Assembly (NCBI GenBank): GCA_027858595.1
Contig: JAQICK010000256.1
Span: 1 to 5,257, forward strand
Length of the DNA: 5,257 bases
DNA from: Melioribacteraceae bacterium
GTDB lineage: Bacteria > Bacteroidota > Ignavibacteria > Ignavibacteriales > Melioribacteraceae
Direction of reading: 5' to 3'
Shown: positions 1-5,257 of the stretch, in pieces
Position numbering within the stretch: the stretch's first letter is position 1
Layout of the letters: each line of letters starts with the position of its first letter
The notes under the pieces: model-generated
Database searches by the model: none
Seen by the model: the letters and a program-made list of their open reading frames with translations, nothing else
What the model was told of the DNA's origin: nothing
Program-made: the position numbers and the translations under genes

Positions 1-74
1 TTAATATAAAACTCTATTTCCTCTTTTTTTGCCTTTTCTGAGTTAACCCGAAAAATATTTTCTAACTCTTGCAT
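1..74 (-). CDS. Possible N-terminus of an unidentified protein, truncated by the window edge
   Basis: Reading the minus strand from an ATG at 74-72 gives 24 open codons to the edge (MQELENIFRVNSEKAKKEEI, then EFYI). An in-frame TGA two codons upstream of the ATG (80-82 on the plus strand) makes this the only ATG start for the frame. The peptide is rich in Glu and Lys and looks like an amphipathic helix, as often seen at the start of soluble bacterial proteins. No clear ribosome binding site precedes it. The gene would be divergent from the PrpD-like gene and share the 75-298 intergenic region, so a regulator is a conceivable identity, but nothing in these residues shows that. The open stretch is short enough to arise by chance. 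Confidence 0.4.
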   Translation of the reverse strand, partial: MQELENIFRVNSEKAKKEEIEFYI

Positions 75-190
75 AAATCATTGTTTTTTATGAATTTAAA
101 GTTCCCTCTGAATCGCTGGAAACTACAAAAAATTGTGTGATAAATTCTCCAAAACAATGAAATATTTTTATCCAAAATTGCAAATTATGT

Positions 191-220
191 TTGACTTATT
201 GTTATTAGATTTGTTATAAT
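191..220 (+). promoter_or_regulatory. Sigma70-type promoter for the PrpD-like gene and perhaps the cit genes
   Basis: A -35 box TTGACT (191-196) and a perfect -10 box TATAAT (215-220) are separated by 18 bp. Transcription would be expected to start near 226-228, leaving a 5' leader of about 70 nt before the ATG at 299. This is the best promoter match seen in the window. It lies in the only clearly divergent intergenic region, which fits a locus promoter. A second TATAAT at 273-278 has no convincing -35 partner. If the host uses Bacteroidota-type promoters instead, this match could be fortuitous. Confidence 0.65.
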
Positions 221-255
221 TACTGTAACAATTAAATGTTACATTAACTGTAACA
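212..255 (+). promoter_or_regulatory. Tandem operator: two TGTTA-N9-TAACA dyads over the -10 box and start site
   Basis: Two 19-bp sites, 212-230 and 237-255, each have the form TGTTA-N9-TAACA and agree at 16 of 19 positions; both include ACTGTAACA. They start 25 bp apart. The first covers the -10 box and the second lies just downstream of the expected start, which is where a repressor would act. A further TTGTTA half-site occurs at 199-204, inside the promoter spacer. The dyad symmetry implies binding by a dimeric regulator. The regulator family cannot be named from the motif, and it may be encoded nearby outside the window or by the divergent gene at the left edge. Confidence 0.6.
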
Positions 256-288
256 TATTGGAATTTGTATTTTATAATTTTTACAGTT
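246..288 (+). repeat. Weak inverted repeat in the 5' leader of the PrpD-like gene
   Basis: AACTGTAA (246-253) is exactly complementary to TTACAGTT (281-288), with 27 nt between them. The right arm abuts the likely ribosome binding site AGGA (289-292), which is 6 nt from the ATG at 299. In RNA the arms could form an 8-bp AU-rich stem next to the ribosome site. Alternatively, the right arm may simply be another operator half-site. The stem is weak and AT-rich, so coincidence is quite possible. Confidence 0.25.
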
Positions 289-298
289 AGGAACTTAA

Positions 299-1732
299 AT
301 GGACAAATCAATCTCTCGAATAATCTCAGAATATGCAGTAAACTTAAAATTTGAAGACTTACCAAAAGAAGTTGTTGAAACAACAAAACGTTTTATTTAC
401 GATTCTGTTGCCTGTGCTTATGGTGGATATAACACAAAAGATGTAAATATTATTCGTGATATTTATAAAGATATGGGTGGAAAAGAAGAAGCTACAGTTA
501 TTGGATTTGGGGAGAAAATTCCAGCCGTAAATGCAACATTAGTAAATTCACTTATGATTAGAGCTTTAGATTTTAACGATATTTATTGGAAAGATGATCC
601 TTCGCATCCATCGGATATTATTCCTGCTGCTCTTTCAGCTGGCGAAATGGTTGGTGCATCAATGGAAGATGTAATTGTTGCAATAGTATTAGCTTACGAA
701 TTTGAAATGCGTCTTTGTCTTTTTGCAAAACCTGGAGTTAGAGAGCGCAAATGGCACCACGCAACTTTAACACAATTTGTATCCCCCATTGTTGCTGGCA
801 AAATGCTTGGATTATCTGTTGACCAAATGGTAAATGCAATTGGAATAAATGGTTCACACAATCACACAATTGGGTGCCCAACGGCTGGCAAATTAACAAT
901 GATGAAAAACACCGTTGATCCAATGGCTGTTCAAGCTGGAGTTTTTGCAGCATTAATGGCTCAAAAAGGATTTTCTGGAACGGAAAAAGTTTTTGAAGGA
1001 AAAGAAGGTTTTATGGATGCATTTGTAGGATGGAATGCAAAAGATGAAAGAGAAAATCCAACAGAAATGATGGGACGTGATGGATTATCCAACTGGTCTT
1101 GGGATGTTAATGCACTTGTTGGTAATTTAGGCAAAAGTTTCAAAATTATGGAATGTGGGATGAAGGCATTTCCAACCGAAGCACTAACTCACACTCATAT
1201 TTCATGTGCATTGAATGCAATGAAAAATAACAATTTAGATTATACAAACATTGAAGAAGTTAGAGTTACTGCTTTTGCTCAAGCTTACGATATTCTTTTT
1301 GATCCAACAAAATATCGTCCAGAATCACGTGAAACTGCAGATCACTCACTTCCCTACTGCATGGCAGCAGCCATTGTTGACAAGAAAATTTCGACTGCAT
1401 CATTTAGTGATGAAAAATTAAGTGACCCAAGAGTATTTGAAGTAATTGATAAAATAAAAGGTGAGCCGTCAATAGAATTTGAAAAAATGTTCCCTGCAAA
1501 GCAACCTTCAAAAGTTGTTGTTGTTACAAAAGATGGGAAAGAATATTCAGAATATATGGAGTATCCAAAAGGAGATCCAAGAGAGCCCATGACAGTTGAA
1601 GATATTGATGCAAAGTTCTCAGGATTAGCAGAAGGAACTCTTTCAGAAGAACGACAAACGGCAATTAAAGATATGATTTTCAATTGCGAAGGTATGACAA
1701 TAAATGACTTAATGCTTAAGTTAGTTATTTAG
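299..1732 (+). CDS. MmgE/PrpD family hydro-lyase (2-methylcitrate dehydratase-like)
   Basis: This 477-residue protein has the usual full length of the MmgE/PrpD superfamily, whose members include 2-methylcitrate dehydratase (PrpD) and cis-aconitate decarboxylase. It is likely cytosolic, with no signal peptide or membrane segment. Family landmarks in order are the helical N-terminus with RFIYDSVACAYGG (31-43), the active-site stretch ALDFND (89-94) followed by HPSD (103-106), WHH (152-154), AGK (196-198) with K203, KAFPTEA (289-295) and DHSLPY (348-353). By family homology D91, H103, one of the lysines 198/203 and K289 are the best active-site candidates; that assignment is from memory of the family, not an alignment. 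An AGGA sits 6 nt before the ATG, and the protein starts like other family members. It is followed by citrate lyase genes rather than prpB/prpC, so a role in the 2-methylcitrate cycle is not supported here. Dehydration or hydration of citrate, citramalate or a similar acid is a reasonable guess. Family membership is very secure; the substrate is not known. Confidence 0.9.
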   Translation: MDKSISRIISEYAVNLKFEDLPKEVVETTKRFIYDSVACAYGGYNTKDVNIIRDIYKDMGGKEEATVIGFGEKIPAVNATLVNSLMIRALDFNDIYWKDDPSHPSDIIPAALSAGEMVGASMEDVIVAIVLAYEFEMRLCLFAKPGVRERKWHHATLTQFVSPIVAGKMLGLSVDQMVNAIGINGSHNHTIGCPTAGKLTMMKNTVDPMAVQAGVFAALMAQKGFSGTEKVFEGKEGFMDAFVGWNAKDERENPTEMMGRDGLSNWSWDVNALVGNLGKSFKIMECGMKAFPTEALTHTHISCALNAMKNNNLDYTNIEEVRVTAFAQAYDILFDPTKYRPESRETADHSLPYCMAAAIVDKKISTASFSDEKLSDPRVFEVIDKIKGEPSIEFEKMFPAKQPSKVVVVTKDGKEYSEYMEYPKGDPREPMTVEDIDAKFSGLAEGTLSEERQTAIKDMIFNCEGMTINDLMLKLVI

Positions 1733-1750
1733 GACCTGGAGTTTTATTTA

Positions 1751-1838
1751 GTCATTTCGCTTCCGATGTTTTTTATCGGAGAGAAATCTTTATAGTTACA
1801 CAAGATTTCTCATCCCGACTTGTGGGATTAAAAATGAC
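1751..1838. repeat. Palindromic intergenic repeat, copy A (cloverleaf-like)
   Basis: Outer arms GTCATTT (1751-1757) and AAATGAC (1832-1838) enclose three smaller hairpins: TCCGAT/ATCGGA (1762-1767 with 1775-1780), GAGAAATCTT/AAGATTTCTC (1781-1790 with 1802-1811) and ATCCC/GGGAT (1812-1816 with 1824-1828). The right half, 1803-1838, matches 4886-4921 at 29 of 36 positions without gaps, so this is a dispersed repeat and not a one-off terminator. It fills much of the 168-bp gap between the PrpD-like and citDE genes. There is no clean T-run after the outer stem, so termination is uncertain. The remaining part, 1839-1900, is AT-rich with no convincing promoter. Confidence 0.75.
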
Positions 1839-1900
1839 GCACACTTTATTTTGAAGATACTCTAACTATAAAACTACATTAAATATATAAAAGTGATATT

Positions 1901-3082
1901 ATGGCAAAATCAACAGCAGGTCAACAAGGTTCAAAAGTTCGTTCAGATTGTTACATTGAGATAACTTCCAAACGGATTGGTGGAATAAAACTGGAATTTA
2001 AAAGCAAGGTAGATGTTATGTATGGAGAATCTATACGTACGACTATTTTGGACATGTGCAAATTCTTTGAATTAAAACATGTAAATATTCTTGTTGAAGA
2101 TTACGGTGCTCTCCCTACAACTTTAATGGCTAGATTTGAAATGGCTGTTAAACGTTTAAATCCTAAAATGGAGAAAGAGTATTTGCCCGACTTTAACAAG
2201 AAGAATAAATACACTACGGTTAAAGATAAATTGCGACGTAGCAGACTCTATCTTCCAGGCAATGAACCAAAATTTTATCCTAATGCTGGTTTACACAAAC
2301 CTGATGGTGTGATTTTAGATTTGGAAGACTCTGTAGCTCCGCCTGAAAAAGATTCTGCACAATTAATTGTTCGTAATGCTTTAAGGGCAATAGATTTCTA
2401 TGGCTCAGAACGTATGGTTCGTATTAACCAATTACCGCAAGGACTTGATGACTTAAAATATATTGTCCCTCATAATATTCATGTAATTTTAATCCCTAAA
2501 GTTGAAACTGCAGAACAGATAAAAGAAGTAGATGCAGAAGTTCAGAGACTGAGAAAACTTCATAAAATTAAAAATGACATTTTCTTTATGCCAATTATTG
2601 AATCTGCACTTGGAGTTATTAACGCTTATGAAATTGCAACGGCAAGCAACAATAACTGTGCTCTCGCAATTGGCTTAGAAGATTACACCGCAGATATTGG
2701 CACTCAAAGGACAAACGAAGGTAAGGAAAGTTTTTTCGCACGAGCTTCATTAGTCAATGCTGCAAAAGCTGCTGGAATTCAAGCAATTGATACTGTCTTC
2801 TCAGATGTAAATGATATGGATGCATTACGAGAATCGGTTCTTGAAGCAAAAGGATTAGGGTTCGAAGGGAAAGGATGTATTCATCCACGTCAAATTCAGG
2901 TTGTTCATGAAGCCTTTGCTCCAACAGAAGTAGAAATCACAAAAGCTCAAAAAATTGTAGCTGCTTTTGAAGATGCAAAATCGAAAGGGCTTGGAGTTGT
3001 TTCAATAGGTAGTAAAATGATTGATGCTCCAGTGGTTAAAAGAGCGATTAATACTTTAAAGATAGTTGAAAAAATTAAGTAA
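1901..3082 (+). CDS. citDE: Citrate lyase acyl carrier protein-beta subunit fusion (CitD-CitE)
   Basis: This 393-residue protein joins two citrate lyase subunits that are separate in the classical enzyme. Residues 1 to about 87 resemble CitD, the acyl carrier gamma subunit, with GESIRTTILD (42-51), VEDYGAL (65-71) and MARFEMAVKR (76-85). A charged linker spans about 88-112. Residues 113-393 are CitE, an HpcH/HpaI-type TIM-barrel lyase that cleaves the citryl-thioester into an acetyl-thioester and oxaloacetate. CitE landmarks are RRSRLYLPGNE (112-122), LDLEDSV (139-145), VRIN (173-176), PIIESALG (231-238), GLEDYTADIG (258-267), HPRQI (328-332) and KMIDAPVV (372-379). R174, E234 and D261 are the expected substrate and Mg2+ ligands by homology. 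The classical GTLES(S/G)D prosthetic site is replaced by GSKVRSDC (10-17), so Ser15, or less likely Ser11, would carry the phosphoribosyl-dephospho-CoA arm. A weak AAGTGA (1891-1896) precedes the ATG. There is no stop or frame change at the domain junction. A citramalate-type lyase is the main alternative to citrate lyase. Confidence 0.93.
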   Translation: MAKSTAGQQGSKVRSDCYIEITSKRIGGIKLEFKSKVDVMYGESIRTTILDMCKFFELKHVNILVEDYGALPTTLMARFEMAVKRLNPKMEKEYLPDFNKKNKYTTVKDKLRRSRLYLPGNEPKFYPNAGLHKPDGVILDLEDSVAPPEKDSAQLIVRNALRAIDFYGSERMVRINQLPQGLDDLKYIVPHNIHVILIPKVETAEQIKEVDAEVQRLRKLHKIKNDIFFMPIIESALGVINAYEIATASNNNCALAIGLEDYTADIGTQRTNEGKESFFARASLVNAAKAAGIQAIDTVFSDVNDMDALRESVLEAKGLGFEGKGCIHPRQIQVVHEAFAPTEVEITKAQKIVAAFEDAKSKGLGVVSIGSKMIDAPVVKRAINTLKIVEKIK

Positions 3083-3111
3083 AATTTTATTTGTTGTATT
3101 ACAAAATCATG

Positions 3112-3210
3112 TAACCGCAAAGGTCACAATGATTTCGCAGAGAACACAAAGGAAAAAACAAAAGATTAATCTTAGCGAATTTTGCTATAACTTTGAGTTC
3201 TTCGCGGTTA
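3112..3210. repeat. Degenerate palindromic repeat built of CGCAAAG-like units
   Basis: Terminal arms TAACCGC (3112-3118) and GCGGTTA (3204-3210) are perfectly complementary, and the first 20 bases of each arm agree at 15 positions when one is reversed. The left half contains four related 8-mers, CCGCAAAG (3115), TCACAATG (3124), TCGCAGAG (3135) and ACACAAAG (3144), at 9, 11 and 9 bp steps. The right half has similar units on the other strand (for example CTTTGAGT at 3191). It occupies most of the 180-bp gap between citDE and citF. The right arm is followed by a short T-run (TTTTT at 3213-3217), so the RNA hairpin could weaken transcription into citF. Repeats of this general look occur in intergenic regions of several bacterial groups; their function is not established. 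Confidence 0.65.
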
Positions 3211-3262
3211 AGTTTTTAGTGAAAAGATAGAAATGTTAATTAACAATTGAGTAATAAATATT

Positions 3263-4819
3263 ATGAAATTAGTAAAAAATGCTGCTGGCAGATTAGTCCC
3301 AACAGAAATAAACGGTAAAAAAGTTATTCCATTTAAAGGAGTTAATAAATATAAGCCAACAGGAAATAAATATGGTGCTCCAATAAAAAGTTGCTCCGAC
3401 TACCCTCTTGACGGAAATAAAGTTGCAAAGAATTTGTGCGAAGCTCTAAAAAAAGCTGGTTTAAAAAATGGGATGACCATTTCAACTCATCATCATTTAC
3501 GCAACGGTGATATATTAACTAACATATTGTTTGATACAATTAATTCGATGGGTGTGAAAAATATCCGTTGGTTCCCAAGTGCTTCATTCCCTGTTCATGA
3601 ACATTTAATTCAATATTTGGAAGATGGGACTATTCACCACATTGAAGGTTCTATGAATGGGCCGCTTGGGAAATATACTTCTGAAGGGAAAATGAAAGGC
3701 ACTGGCGTTCTTCGTTCACATGGAGGACGTTATCAGTCAATACAAGATGGAGATGTGCATGTTAACATTGCTGTAATAGCTGCTCCAACAGCCGATCCTT
3801 TGGGAAATGCCACTGGTGACAGAGGCAAATCGGCTTGTGGATTACTTGGTTTTGCTCTAGCGGATTCTGAGTATGCGGATAATGTTATTGTTGTTACTGA
3901 TAATCTAATTCCATTCCCATGCTCACCTTGGCAAATTCAAGGTAATAATGTTGACCACGTTGTTGAAGTTGATTCGCTGGGTGATCCGGCAAAAATTGTC
4001 TCTGGCACAACTCAAGTAACTAAGAGTCCTGATAGACTTTTAATTGCAGAATATGTTGCCGATTTCTTAGAGCATTCTGGAATATTAAAAGATGGATTCT
4101 CTTTCCAAGCTGGTGCTGGTGGAACAAATCTTGCGTTTGCCCTTTATCTAAAAGAGAAAATGATAAAGAAAAATATCAAAGCAAGATTTATACGTGGCGG
4201 TAGCACAAAGTATTTAGTTGAAATGCTTGAAGAGGATTTAACCGATTATATTCTTGATGGACAAACATTTGATCTTGAAGGTGTTCGTTCGATGCGTGAG
4301 AATAGTGGACACTTGAATACAAGTCCATTTACAAGCTACAACTTCCACGGAAAAGGAAATTTCGCTTCAATGATTGATGCTGTTGTGCTTGGTGCTACTG
4401 AAGTTGATATAAACTTTAATGCAAATGTTGTAACACATTCCGATGGATATCTTCTTCACGGAATTGGTGGATGGCAAAACTGTATGTTTGGTAAAACTGT
4501 AATTCTTGCAATTCCATCTTTCCGAGATAGAATTCCAGTGATTGTTGATGAAGTAACAACTCTTGTTGCACCAGGTGAACTTGTTGATGTTATTGTTACA
4601 GAGCGTGGTATTGCAATAAATCCTAAACGAAAAGATTTGTTAAAAGCCGTTGAAGGAAGCGGACTTCCAATTAAAACAATTAAAGAGATTTATAAAGAAG
4701 TAAACGAAATCTGCGGTGGCAAACCAGCAAAACCAAAAGTAAATAAAGATGAAGTTGTTGCAATAATTAAATGGGTTGATGGAACCGTTATTGATTCTGT
4801 TTTTAAAGTAGAAAAATAG
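3263..4819 (+). CDS. citF: Citrate lyase alpha subunit (citrate:acetyl-ACP transferase)
   Basis: This 518-residue protein is close to the roughly 510 residues of classical CitF, a family I CoA-transferase-type subunit. It swaps acetate for citrate on the acyl carrier protein, giving citryl-ACP for the CitE part to cleave, and acts in the cytosolic alpha-beta-gamma lyase complex. Landmarks in order are ISTHHHLRNGD (73-83), RSHGGR (151-156), DPLGNATGDRGKSACG (178-193), DAAKI-like DPAKI (241-245), GFSFQAGAGG (278-287), RGGST (311-315), SPFTSYNFHGKG (354-365), ATEVDINFNANV (378-389), HSDG (392-395) with GIGG (400-403), VTERGIAINP (445-454) and a C-terminal DGTVIDSV (506-513). The whole family profile is present with no frameshift. 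The start has only a weak ribosome site (TGAG at 3248-3251), but the N-terminal NAAGRLVP.EINGK stretch fits the family. It follows citDE after 180 bp containing a palindromic repeat, so co-transcription is likely but not certain. The substrate could be citrate or citramalate. Confidence 0.93.
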   Translation: MKLVKNAAGRLVPTEINGKKVIPFKGVNKYKPTGNKYGAPIKSCSDYPLDGNKVAKNLCEALKKAGLKNGMTISTHHHLRNGDILTNILFDTINSMGVKNIRWFPSASFPVHEHLIQYLEDGTIHHIEGSMNGPLGKYTSEGKMKGTGVLRSHGGRYQSIQDGDVHVNIAVIAAPTADPLGNATGDRGKSACGLLGFALADSEYADNVIVVTDNLIPFPCSPWQIQGNNVDHVVEVDSLGDPAKIVSGTTQVTKSPDRLLIAEYVADFLEHSGILKDGFSFQAGAGGTNLAFALYLKEKMIKKNIKARFIRGGSTKYLVEMLEEDLTDYILDGQTFDLEGVRSMRENSGHLNTSPFTSYNFHGKGNFASMIDAVVLGATEVDINFNANVVTHSDGYLLHGIGGWQNCMFGKTVILAIPSFRDRIPVIVDEVTTLVAPGELVDVIVTERGIAINPKRKDLLKAVEGSGLPIKTIKEIYKEVNEICGGKPAKPKVNKDEVVAIIKWVDGTVIDSVFKVEK

Positions 4820-4844
4820 AACACTGATTTTCAAGATTGTCATT

Positions 4845-4922
4845 TGTCATTTCGAACGGATGTGAGAAATCTCCAATAATTCATTAGATTTCTCATTCCG
4901 CTTTGCTGAATTAGAAATGACA
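4845..4922. repeat. Palindromic intergenic repeat, copy B; possible terminator after citF
   Basis: Perfect 9-bp outer arms TGTCATTTC (4845-4853) and GAAATGACA (4914-4922) enclose a 10-bp inner stem, TGAGAAATCT (4863-4872) with AGATTTCTCA (4886-4895), and a small hairpin ATTC/GAAT (4895-4898 with 4908-4911). It shares GTCATTTCG, GAGAAATCT and AGATTTCTCAT in the same order with copy A at 1751-1838. The outer stem is followed by a T-rich tract (4923-4946), so this copy could end transcription of citF. It begins 25 bp after the citF stop codon. Confidence 0.75.
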
Positions 4923-4977
4923 GATTTTATTTTATAATTTTTTTTATAATTAATCATTCATTTTCAACGTCCAATCT

Positions 4978-5006
4978 TTTCAATTCTTATTTCTTTCCCT
5001 TATATT
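4978..5006 (+). promoter_or_regulatory. Tentative promoter for the patatin-like gene, possibly leaderless
   Basis: A TATATT at 5001-5006 lies six bases before the ATG at 5013, so a start from it would fall on or next to the A of the start codon. The matching -35 position (4978-4983, TTTCAA) is poor. No Shine-Dalgarno sequence is visible in front of this gene, which fits either a leaderless message or the SD-poor initiation common in Bacteroidota-like bacteria. The evidence is thin. Confidence 0.2.
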
Positions 5007-5012
5007 TCGCAC

Positions 5013-5257
5013 ATGAAAAAAATTGGAATTGCACTCGGTGCAGGTGGAGCACGCGGATTAGCTCACATCATTATTCTTGAAGCATTTGAAGAATTAGGAA
5101 TTAAACCTCACATTATCTCCGGCAGTAGTATTGGGGCAATTGTAGGAGCTGCCTATGCTTCAGGAATGACAACAAAAGAGATGAAAGATTCGGTAGAAGA
5201 ATTAATACTTTCCAAAAAATATAAATTTACTGAGTTTTACAAGAAATATGATGTATT
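5013..5257 (+). CDS. Patatin-like phospholipase (RssA-like), N-terminal part, truncated by the window edge
   Basis: The 81 visible codons begin MKKIGIALGAGGARGLAH, the glycine-rich oxyanion-hole motif of bacterial patatin-like hydrolases (GAGGARG at residues 9-15). The nucleophile elbow GSSIG follows at 37-41 with Ser39 as the catalytic serine. The catalytic Asp (DG/DA motif) lies beyond the window. Such proteins are serine acyl hydrolases with a Ser-Asp dyad acting on phospholipids or other acyl esters. There is no signal peptide in front of the domain, so this looks like a short cytosolic RssA-type protein, or a larger one continuing past the edge. The ATG was chosen because family members start only a few residues before the glycine loop. 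It is separated from citF by 193 bp and a palindromic repeat and is probably an independent transcription unit with no role in citrate metabolism. Confidence 0.9.
   Translation, partial: MKKIGIALGAGGARGLAHIIILEAFEELGIKPHIISGSSIGAIVGAAYASGMTTKEMKDSVEELILSKKYKFTEFYKKYDV

Noticed and set aside
273..278. Second TATAAT as an alternative -10 box
   Set aside because: The region 17 bp upstream (GTAACA at 250-255) is a poor -35 and is part of the operator; the 191-220 promoter is much better.
168..386. Minus-strand open frame of 72 codons overlapping the promoter region and the start of the PrpD-like gene
   Set aside because: The product is low-complexity and reflects AT-rich promoter DNA read backwards; it overlaps the clear promoter and operator.
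738..953. Minus-strand open frame of 71 codons inside the PrpD-like gene
   Set aside because: It is antisense to a strongly conserved coding region and its product has no recognisable domain; the minus-strand frames at 961-1143 and 1354-1683 are rejected for the same reason.
299..1732. 2-methylcitrate cycle (propionate catabolism) locus
   Set aside because: No prpB or prpC is present, and the neighbours are citrate lyase subunits, whose CitE lyase is unrelated to PrpB. The family name alone does not establish this pathway.
1762..1780. TCCGAT/ATCGGA hairpin as a rho-independent terminator of the PrpD-like gene
   Set aside because: The T-run is in the loop, not after the stem, and the hairpin is part of the larger repeat copy A.
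3112..3210. Short CRISPR-like array
   Set aside because: Repeat units are only about 8 bp, degenerate and palindromically arranged, with no spacers of CRISPR size and no cas genes.
1901..4819. ATP-citrate lyase of the reductive TCA cycle
   Set aside because: The proteins carry CitD, CitE and CitF features (acyl carrier, HpcH/HpaI barrel, CoA-transferase type) and none of the ATP-grasp or citrate-synthase-like features of ATP-citrate lyase.
4640..4843. Minus-strand open frame of 67 codons at the end of citF
   Set aside because: It is Phe/Asn-rich from the antisense of lysine-rich codons, lies almost wholly within citF, and has no family resemblance.

Overview
The window is AT-rich bacterial DNA carrying a compact citrate-lyase-type locus. 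It holds three complete plus-strand genes: an MmgE/PrpD-family hydro-lyase (299-1732), a natural fusion of the citrate lyase acyl carrier protein (gamma, CitD) with the beta subunit (CitE) (1901-3082), and the citrate lyase alpha subunit CitF (3263-4819). It ends inside the N-terminus of a patatin-like phospholipase (5013 onward). At the left edge, a probable divergent minus-strand gene begins at 74 and runs off the window. Weak or absent Shine-Dalgarno sequences, AT-rich coding with homogeneous codon use, and intergenic palindromic repeats suggest a member of the Bacteroidota/Chlorobiota (Ignavibacteria-like) group. That placement is inference, not proof.

Layout. Positions 75-298 are a non-coding divergent region. 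It contains a near-consensus sigma70-type promoter (TTGACT, 18-bp spacer, TATAAT) and, overlapping the -10 and expected transcription start, two tandem 19-bp copies of the dyad TGTTA-N9-TAACA. This looks like a repressor operator controlling the locus. Each gap between the metabolic genes holds a palindromic repeat rather than a gene. Related copies of one family lie at 1751-1838 and 4845-4922, and a different family, built of CGCAAAG-like units, lies at 3112-3210.

How the genes may work together. CitF moves the acyl carrier protein from an acetyl-thioester onto citrate (or a related 2-hydroxy acid), the CitE part cleaves the resulting thioester, and the CitD part carries the acyl group on a prosthetic arm. 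Products from citrate would be acetate and oxaloacetate. The adjacent PrpD-like enzyme could interconvert the lyase substrate with an unsaturated acid, such as cis-aconitate with citrate or an itaconate/mesaconate-type acid with citramalate. No ligase (citC) or prosthetic-group genes (citX, citG) are in the window. The CitD domain lacks the classical GTLES-type attachment sequence, so both the substrate and the prosthetic chemistry deserve checking.
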